Shown: positions 57,618 through 64,000 of the stretch, piece by piece
Layout of the letters: each line of letters starts with the position of its first letter
Numbering within the stretch: position 1 is the first letter of the stretch
Assembly: GCA_037126765.1 (NCBI GenBank)
Contig: JBBCBC010000016.1
Location: 1 to 64,000, forward strand
Direction of reading: 5' to 3'
Length of the DNA: 64,000 nucleotides
Source: Stenogyne calaminthoides
Taxonomy: Eukaryota > Streptophyta > Magnoliopsida > Lamiales > Lamiaceae
Made by a program: the position numbers and the translations under genes
Notes under the pieces: generated by a model
Database searches by the model: none
What the model saw: the letters and a program-made list of their open reading frames with translations, nothing else
What the model was told of the DNA's origin: nothing

Positions 57618-58950
57618 CACCAATCTGATGCTATTTCGCCATGCAATAGACGAAGAAAAACAGTTTCCACGACATGATTATAGGACAATAGCGTGACCAT
57701 AAAAACAGCATAAACAACAATCTTCACAACTAGCCATCCAGTAGGGCCATGGGAATTGTTACCTGCATAATTAGCCATCAAAACCATATACCACATTGAC
57801 AGAATGCCAGACACAAGTCCGGATAACATCATCATCAAGAAAGCGACCCCTCTCGTCCCCTTCACCAAATACTTCAACGGAGAAAAACCCCTCATCTGAT
57901 TCATCAAACACCACTCCGCACCAAAGTAAATCAACAGTCCAGCAAGAAAAGCTGCTATGCGGAAAATGAAAACCAGAAAATATACACTGTTATAGTCCAT
58001 GTTGCATCCTGGTAGCACTAGCATAGTGTATTGCAATAGCATGAAAATGCCGAAAGCAAACAGAATTAACCCCAAGATGATCATGTGAACAAGCTTAGGT
58101 GAAAGAAGAGGGCAAAATGTAATAATAATGGATTTAAGGGAGGAAATGAATTTGATGCAGGGGCGGAGCCAGGACTTGAGATTAGGGGGGCCAAAAGTCG
58201 AAAATAAAAATTCATGACGAAAATATTATGAGTGGGTCTCATATGCATCCAAATACACCGTGCACTCATAATGCATTTTAGAACTATACAACACTTAGCC
58301 AAATATTATTATATAATTCATGAGAAAACTAAATAAATATTTATATTAAAATACATAAATATTAATTAATAATCGATGATTCTTCTATAAAACTATTCTT
58401 CCAATTCAGATCAGTGGAAACCTTAATGTTTATACAGTTTCAAGAACATAATCTTCGAAGATATAAAAAGGACAAGGAGAAGCACATAAGTCATGCATAA
58501 CTATTACTAACTATAATATTATGTAAAATGATAAAAACAATATATTACTTTCATATATGTATAAATATATGTATGGGGGGTGGTTAGGGGGTGGGGGAGA
58601 GCATACTGTGCCTCCGCCCCTGATTTGATGGCACGATCGTGGAATTTATGCACGGTGCTACGGGTGGTGGAAGTGACAAGATATACATTGAAAATGGGTG
58701 AAAGTAGAGGGTAAAGAAATTCGATGAGTTGGGATTTTCCTGCAGGGGGTATTTCAGAGCGTGGTATTGAAAAGCTAGAAAGAAATTGATTGTAGTATGG
58801 AATAAGAGAAGCGGGGTGCAGAAGGAAAATGGTGGTAGAAAATGAGATGGAAACAAGAAAGGGCACACTGCATAATGGAAGAACATAAACAGATGGATGG
58901 AAATCTAGTTCAGAAATGTGGATATGTACAAAACCTTCATGGTCAATCAT
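57618..58950 (-). pseudogene. Third membrane-family copy, split by a hAT insertion
   Basis: The 5' piece (58950 to 58623) has VPFLVSISFSTTIFLLHPAS, SEIPPAGKSQLIEFLYPLLS and VTSTTRSTVHKFHDRAIK, matching residues about 30-125 of copy 2. The hAT element at 58158-58622 follows. The 3' piece (58157 to 57618) resumes FISSLKSIIITFCPLLSPKL and runs on through MDYNSVYF, RGFSPLKYLVKGTRGVAFLM to a stop. Removing the element and one 8-bp duplication restores the frame at the junction. It also lacks the normal N-terminus (the expected MxxKKP start is absent) and has lost two residues in the FAPLKRSS core, so it was probably failing before or independent of the insertion. Confidence 0.85.
58158..58622. mobile_element. 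Non-autonomous hAT element (465 bp) with perfect 8-bp duplication
   Basis: Ends CAGGGGCGGAGCCAG and its inverted partner GCCTCCGCCCCTG; flanked by ATTTGATG on both sides (58150-58157, 58623-58630). The interior is AT-rich with a G-rich run (58574-58600) and no coding. It splits the membrane-family pseudogene. Confidence 0.9.
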
Positions 58951-59115
58951 TAGTCTTTCTCAGGATTAATAATATAACATAGTGACATACACATTTAATA
59001 AAAAGAAAGAATTTTTTTGGAAAACTATAAAGCCGTCATGGTCTATCATTAAAAGTCTTTCTCAGGATTAATTCAACATACTGACATACACATCTAATAA
59101 AAGGAATGAAATTTT
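58936..59115 (-). repeat. Tandem duplication upstream of the pseudogene
   Basis: About 100 bp repeated twice: each contains TCATGGTC(AA/TA)TCATTA, GTCTTTCTCAGGATTAAT, GACATACACAT(T/C)TAATAAAA and a T-run. The GTCTTTCTCAGGATTA part is also upstream of copy 2 (55127-55142), so it belongs to the ancestral promoter region. Confidence 0.7.
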
Positions 59116-59774
59116 TTCAAACAATATCTTGTAACAACTTCATATTCATCCACCACTTCTCCATCACCACCAATAGTTTTTCTCAATTATTATACATTGG
59201 AGATACTGGAGCAGAACGGTCAAAAGCTGACTATTAAAAGTCTCCTTTTCATAGTTATTTATATAACTTGTCAATTACAATCAAACAATATAAATCAATG
59301 GTATTACATGCAGTATCATGCCTTATCACATTCATACACGTACGGGTGAAAAAATACAGGTCTGGTCCTTCTAGATATTTATATTATATAGGGTCCTATG
59401 CCATCTAAATCCACAATGAACACCCAAATAATATTATCTAAAATTTTCTGAAGAAATCTCTGCAATATATTTCATGCTCAATCCTGAGAATCTGTCATTT
59501 TCAAGAATTTTTAGAACCCTCCAATAAACTATATCAACAAAGAATTGAAGAACAGTATAATATAAACTGTAAAGGGAGAAAATACTACATGGTATATAAC
59601 TACAACTTTGAAAAACCTTTGCAAAATCAGCATACTTGTGAATGGTCCAATCTTCAGCATGTGAAAGTACTTTAAGCTATCATCTGGACACAAATATTCC
59701 AATTTGAAGAAGCTTCATCTGCACACTAAGTAGAAACACGAGCTTTCTTCCCATCAACATAAACAAAGATGATG
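59116..59774. other. Interval between pseudogene and divergent membrane-family gene
   Basis: AT-rich; the right part is the 3' flank of the gene at 59775-60851. Nothing else recognised. Confidence 0.45.
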
Positions 59775-60851
59775 TTATTGAACATCTGATGCAGATTCAA
59801 GTGTCAGAGCTTCCATAACTGGTTCCTTTTCAACATTAGCAGATTCCATGCGATAAGATTTACAGCTGAAGTAGAAAACTGTGCTCATCATCGAGTCTAT
59901 CAACACCAAAAACGAGTACATCACAACCAAAAGAGGCCCTTCCCATATCCTAGAAGAGCCATCTCCATAACTAAGTGTCATTACTCTATGCTCGAATAGA
60001 CCCTCCACAAACGCCATTCCTATAGTCGATCCAAGAAATATCAAGAGCCCAACTTGAGTCTGCCCTTTAATTAATGAACTGGACCTCAGCAATGCCTGTG
60101 GCCCTGAGACATCCTCAAGAACAGATATGACAATAGCAATGTTGCAGATAATAATAGCATTTGCTATAATTATCGAGAATATCAATCCCACTACCATGGC
60201 AGGATACAGTATCAAGTCTGGTGGGAATCCCATGAGAAAGAACAGACAGCTAACTATAACCAGGAGGACAACGAACAAAGTGAGGCAACTGGATAGCACA
60301 GCACAGACCCACAGATATGTGAAAGCAATTTGCTTCCAGATCTTGCGAATAATCACATAAAACTTCAAGGAATCGAATCTCTTCCTTGAATATGTACAAT
60401 CAACACAGTAAACCACAGAAGCCTTTGATAAAAGTGAAAATGTGATGAACAAAGGGAAGCACATTATAGCCGAAATGGTGATTTCCGACAACTTTTGGCA
60501 TGAATGTCTGATGAAAGGCTTAAGAGCGAGTCCACTAGATTTTGCAACTAACAACAACCGTGAAGTTAGCACCTTCACAAGGGACTGATTAACTAATACA
60601 TTCGATAAAAGCACAGCTGAAACTGGACAAATTAACACTGCCAAAATTGCCATGAACCCTGTTGAATTGAATCGAAGAATCCAAACGCTTTCTCTCAAAA
60701 TGTCCATTGCACTCATTGAATAAAATTCGTGAACAGAAACACCCGTCTCCAATTCAAGATTTTCAAAATCTTTCCCTTCTTCCTCGTCATGTTTATCTCT
60801 GGTTAATGCACCTGAGCCAGGTCTCGGGCTCAACCCACTCAATACATCCAT
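59775..60851 (-). CDS. Divergent multi-pass membrane protein of the same family
   Basis: Intronless coding frame, 358 residues from the ATG at 60851. A polar N-terminus of about 50 residues (PRPGSGALTRDKHDEEEGKD) is absent from copies 1 and 2. It then has about six hydrophobic segments, including FMAILAVLICPVSAVLLSNV, a long run near 185-215 and PAMVVGLIFSIIIANAIIIC. The family core appears as VLEDVSGPQALLRSSSLIKG, and a CKSYRMES segment corresponds to the CKALHEES of copy 1. This longer type probably corresponds to the Arabidopsis gene next to the PAT22 locus (from memory). Function unknown. A 5'-leader intron is possible: donor GGAG/gtatgc near 61026 and acceptor near 60880 on the - strand. 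Confidence 0.85.
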   Translation of the reverse strand: MDVLSGLSPRPGSGALTRDKHDEEEGKDFENLELETGVSVHEFYSMSAMDILRESVWILRFNSTGFMAILAVLICPVSAVLLSNVLVNQSLVKVLTSRLLLVAKSSGLALKPFIRHSCQKLSEITISAIMCFPLFITFSLLSKASVVYCVDCTYSRKRFDSLKFYVIIRKIWKQIAFTYLWVCAVLSSCLTLFVVLLVIVSCLFFLMGFPPDLILYPAMVVGLIFSIIIANAIIICNIAIVISVLEDVSGPQALLRSSSLIKGQTQVGLLIFLGSTIGMAFVEGLFEHRVMTLSYGDGSSRIWEGPLLVVMYSFLVLIDSMMSTVFYFSCKSYRMESANVEKEPVMEALTLESASDVQ

Positions 60852-62058
60852 TTTATTTCACAATTTTCTTCCTTTAAAAACCCAACCCGCCCACAATAAT
60901 TAATTGCAAGGAACAAAATGAATCCAACAAAACACCACCAGAATCAATCAAAACTCAAATGCATCAAAAGCTCTAACAAATTTCATTCATATCTAAATCA
61001 ACCACAAGAACCCACTCAAGCATACCTCCAAAAATCGAACATTGAATCCACCGTTTCCCACGTGCGCTGCATCAATAAGCAGATACTTGTTGGGGAAGAT
61101 TTGGGTCGAATAAACGAGAAGATCGAGCAAGCTCCCAGAAAAGAATCCCTAATTCAGATTAGAGCTCGTGGAAATTGAAAGGAGATCACGGTACGGGAGA
61201 AAGAAATCGTATTGAAAACGAGTGGACGATCTTTGAATCAGAAGGAAAGAATCACTATTTCTGGATTTTGAGTGCGGAAAAAGTGAACAGAATTTTGGGG
61301 GTCGTTCGCGTTGTGGAAGACCCCCGAACCCCCCAAGAGCTATGGCGCTATATTTTATCGGTTATTTACCTGTCAACTTTTATCTCATTTCATTTCATGT
61401 ATATATAACCTTTTTTTTTTCTTTCTTTCTAGAGTTACTAGTTTTGTAAATTTATATAAAAAAAAAACTTGAAGTGGTAAAAAAATAGGAAGAATGGCAC
61501 GTAGAAATTTAAGGGATACATGACACATTGCTCCGTATCAACACTCCTATCAATTTACATTAATTATTTGTTTTTTTGTTTTGTTTAGAAATGTAAGTTG
61601 CAACTAAACATACCAATTAAATTGACATGGAAGTGATTTTATTTATTACTGATATAATAATGTTGACTATCATATTGATTGATTTCAATTTTTTAGCTTA
61701 ATTAGATAATATGCGTAACGACTGGATCGAGTATAGCTTTATTGACTTGAGCACATGGACTTTTAGTCAGGTTACATATTAACGTAATTTTACTGAAATT
61801 AAATTTTATTATATCTTGACCGAAAATTGTCTCTTTAAAAATTATTATAAAATTTGTGCTTGTCGGTGTCGGTGCCCGCATAGTTCGGCAGCTAACGGAC
61901 TAATACTTAGGGCCTTCCGAGTTATGGGCTTCAGTGATGGGCCCAAAAGAGGAGGCCTCTCCGTCACATTCCAAGTTTCCTAAGCAGGTTCAAAAAAATG
62001 AAATAGATCTTTTTAATTGGTCGGTCTAAAAGTGCAATTGATACGGACATTATTTTAT

Positions 62059-62203
62059 GACAAAAACTCACATGAGACGGTCTCATATATGAGACGGGGT
62101 ACAACTTAATACAAATTATACCTACCCCTTCTAAAGTGTTAAAGCGCAAATGCCCAACTTATACCCTATCTCACCGTGAGACGGTTTCATATAAGTGTGC
62201 CTC
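62059..62203. mobile_element. Mutator-like MITE (145 bp), 8/9 target duplication
   Basis: Left GACAAAAACTCACATGAGAC, right end ACGGTTTCATATAAGTGTGCC-TC. Flanks TTATTTTAT (62050-62058) and TTACTTTAT (62204-62212) match at 8 of 9 positions. Same family as 5432-5669. Confidence 0.75.
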
Positions 62204-62620
62204 TTACTTTATTAAGGAAGATATTAGTGAAATCCAATTTCATAAACTGCTTGTTTTGATTGACTGTACATTGCAATACAAAGCACAACACAAACTCTCA
62301 TTTAAAATTTATTTATCGAATGAAACTAATATTATTATCTTTATAAATTAATATCAATAATATTTAATAATATAATTTTAATTTATAAATATAATAATAT
62401 TAATTTATAAGTATAATTATATAAATTTTATATTATAAACAAATTTCACCCGAGACCATAATTCCATTACATACCGCACAAATGATCTTAAAAGATCTTT
62501 TAACAGTAAATGGTGATAATCTTTGTAATTTGATATAACTGGATATTATAATGTGTAGTTAACTTGTATAAATCTTATATTTTTTAATTAGCTATTAAGC
62601 GATTCATGCAATTTCATTAA

Positions 62621-63034
62621 GGGTGCGACTACTCACACCCACAAAATTACTAAGTACACCCATCCCTAAATTAATTTATTATGTATTTAAATTATTTTTT
62701 AATATTTTTTAGTATAATCAATAAATTTTACAATTATAATATAAATACAATATTTAGACCTACTCTACTATATAAACATATCCACCAAATTAATTTTTAA
62801 TTTAACGATATTGCCGAATTGTCAATATTTGTGTTTTATTTTTTTAATTCTAAATTAACAATTAATTTGATGGGTGTGTTTATGTATTAAATTATGTCTA
62901 AATATTGTATTAAAGTTATAATTATAAATTTTAGAGATTGTTCTAAAAAAAATAAAAAGAGAACTAAAATATATAATTAGTTAAATTAGAGATGGGTGTA
63001 CTTAGTAATTTTGTGGGTGTGAGTAGTCGCGCTT
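62621..63034. mobile_element. MITE with about 40-bp perfect inverted ends
   Basis: Positions 62625-62664 (starting GCGACTACTCACACCCAC) are the exact reverse complement of about 62991-63030, followed by further imperfect pairing. The interior (about 330 bp) is AT-rich and itself partly palindromic (AATTTATAATTATAATATAA-like arms). No target duplication could be fixed. Confidence 0.8.
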
Positions 63035-63479
63035 TGTATGTCCATTAATTTAATTGTGGTAAACTAGTTTAATGATCTTCTAAATTAAATTAAGTGAAAT
63101 GAACAATACCAAATTTTTGAAAAAAATGCACACTTACGTAAGACAGTTTCACAGTTAACGCTTTAACATTTTGAGAGAATGATATTAATTTGTGCCAGTT
63201 AATTTATACAACGTCTCATGTATGAGATCATCTCGTACGAGTTTTTGTCTTTCGGGAAAATAAATTTTATTTTATAAAATACTAAAACTTGTGTAAGACT
63301 CGACAAAAGAATTAGTGGGTCATAATTAATGTGGATATTAAACCTAAAGTAATGGGCCTTTACCATAAAGTTGGGCTGGGCCTAGTATTTGTAAGCGTTT
63401 TTCCTTGAAAGAAACAGTTGTCCATCACAAACCCCAACGGCTCCAATACTTGTGGCATAATTTCCATATTTCGCACTTC

Positions 63480-63610
63480 AATCTGCAGTTTCTTGAATCG
63501 CCTCATCTTCCTTATTTATCCCATAGCCGTTAGAATCTTGAATCGCGTCATCATAAGACAGATTTCCATATTCACGCTTCCAAGTGGTTCATAGCCGTTA
63601 GAATTTCCGT
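63480..63610 (+). repeat. Short local repeats in a probable 5' leader
   Basis: CATAGCCGTTAGAAT occurs at 63523 and 63591, and CTTGAATCGC(C/G)TCATC at 63493 and 63536. Nothing more can be said. Confidence 0.6.
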
Positions 63611-63670
63611 ACAATGTGTTGTGGAATTGATCTTCTAATGCCTGGAATTGTCTTGTTTATGCAGTAGCTT

Positions 63671-63733
63671 ATGGAGATTGGAGATCTCGTGCTTGCAAAA
63701 GTCTTAAGGATTTCCGGCGTGGCTTGCAACCGG
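63671..63733 (+). CDS. Possible first coding exon of a gene leaving the window
   Basis: After an acceptor-like TTTATGCAG (63656-63664), ATG at 63671 opens MEIGDLVLAKVLRISGVACN-R up to CGG/gtaatt at 63733. The composition of 63400-63730 is less AT-rich than the neighbouring spacer. No family is recognisable from 21 residues, and the next exon is not seen inside the window. Confidence 0.25.
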
Positions 63734-64000
63734 GTAATTTCCCTCTCATGTCCCTTCTATGTGAATATCGGTTTTAGGGTTTGAGAATTAGAATCCTGGT
63801 AGGAGAAGTGCAGTTTTGTCGGTTTAAGAAAATTGATTTCCCTGAATACTGTCCCTTTTTCAACTCATGGTCTTTCGAATGTCCCTTTAATGTGAATGTT
63901 GGTTTTTACGGTTGGAGAATTTTGATTCCAGTTTGAGAATTGGAAGTATATCGATTCATAAATACTAATTTCCCAACTCATGTCCCTCAAAGTCCCTTCT

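Larger units (their letters stand above)
60852..63400. other. 5' region of the divergent gene, then gene-free DNA with MITEs
   Basis: 60852 to about 61300 is probable 5' leader and promoter. After that AT-rich DNA with MITEs at 62059-62203, 62621-63034 and a degraded MULE-type copy at about 63128-63252 (CGTCTCATGTATGAGAT, GTACGAGTTTTTGTC). No gene. Confidence 0.5.

Noticed and set aside
61175..61408. 77-codon frame on the + strand
   Set aside because: Overlaps the probable 5' leader of the membrane-family gene on the opposite strand; no recognisable features.

Overview
The window looks like nuclear DNA of a eudicot plant. Genes have many short phase-defined introns, intergenic DNA is very AT-rich, and the families are plant-specific (group I WRKY, THA8, EDR2-C/DUF1336, plant DHHC S-acyltransferase). 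Roughly half is transposon-derived. I cannot fix the genus.

Layout. 1-2309 (-): 5' half of an isopentenyl phosphate kinase gene, cut by the window edge. 4311-5365 (-): F-box gene with two frame breaks. 5432-9957: gene-free, with several MITEs. 9958-12659 (+): group I WRKY factor. 13084-13450: LINE fragment. 13755-14426 (+): THA8-like chloroplast protein. 14936-17220 (-): eight-exon EDR2-C protein with a GC-AG intron. 19299-25077: 5.8-kb Mutator-like element with a perfect 9-bp target duplication, carrying a nested 945-bp hAT element with a perfect 8-bp duplication. 26321-35311: 9.0-kb CACTA (En/Spm) element with a dead TNP2-type transposase, a second ORF ending in an Ulp1-type protease, and a solo-LTR-like insert. 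35.3-42.9 kb: MITEs, tandem repeats and a tRNA-derived SINE-like unit. 42991-46324 (+): nine-exon DHHC S-acyltransferase.

46.8-60.9 kb (-) holds a dispersed cluster of one multi-pass membrane family. There are two intact intronless copies (46809-47705, 54031-54987), a pseudogene split by a hAT insertion (57618-58950), a more divergent intact member (59775-60851), and an inverted duplicated gene tail at 50.5 kb. Between these lie a Helitron 3' end, two tandem repeat arrays and an unassigned coding-like stretch (51608-52225). 61-64 kb: MITEs and, at the edge, a possible first exon on the + strand.

The genes do not form a pathway. Their protein roles are isoprenoid supply (IPK), transcription (WRKY), chloroplast RNA splicing (THA8), and membrane-associated functions (EDR2-C protein, S-acyltransferase, multi-pass family). 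The order DHHC enzyme then membrane-family gene, and WRKY near a DUF1336 gene, resembles Arabidopsis gene order as I remember it. All exon boundaries were read by eye from splice signals and reading frame.
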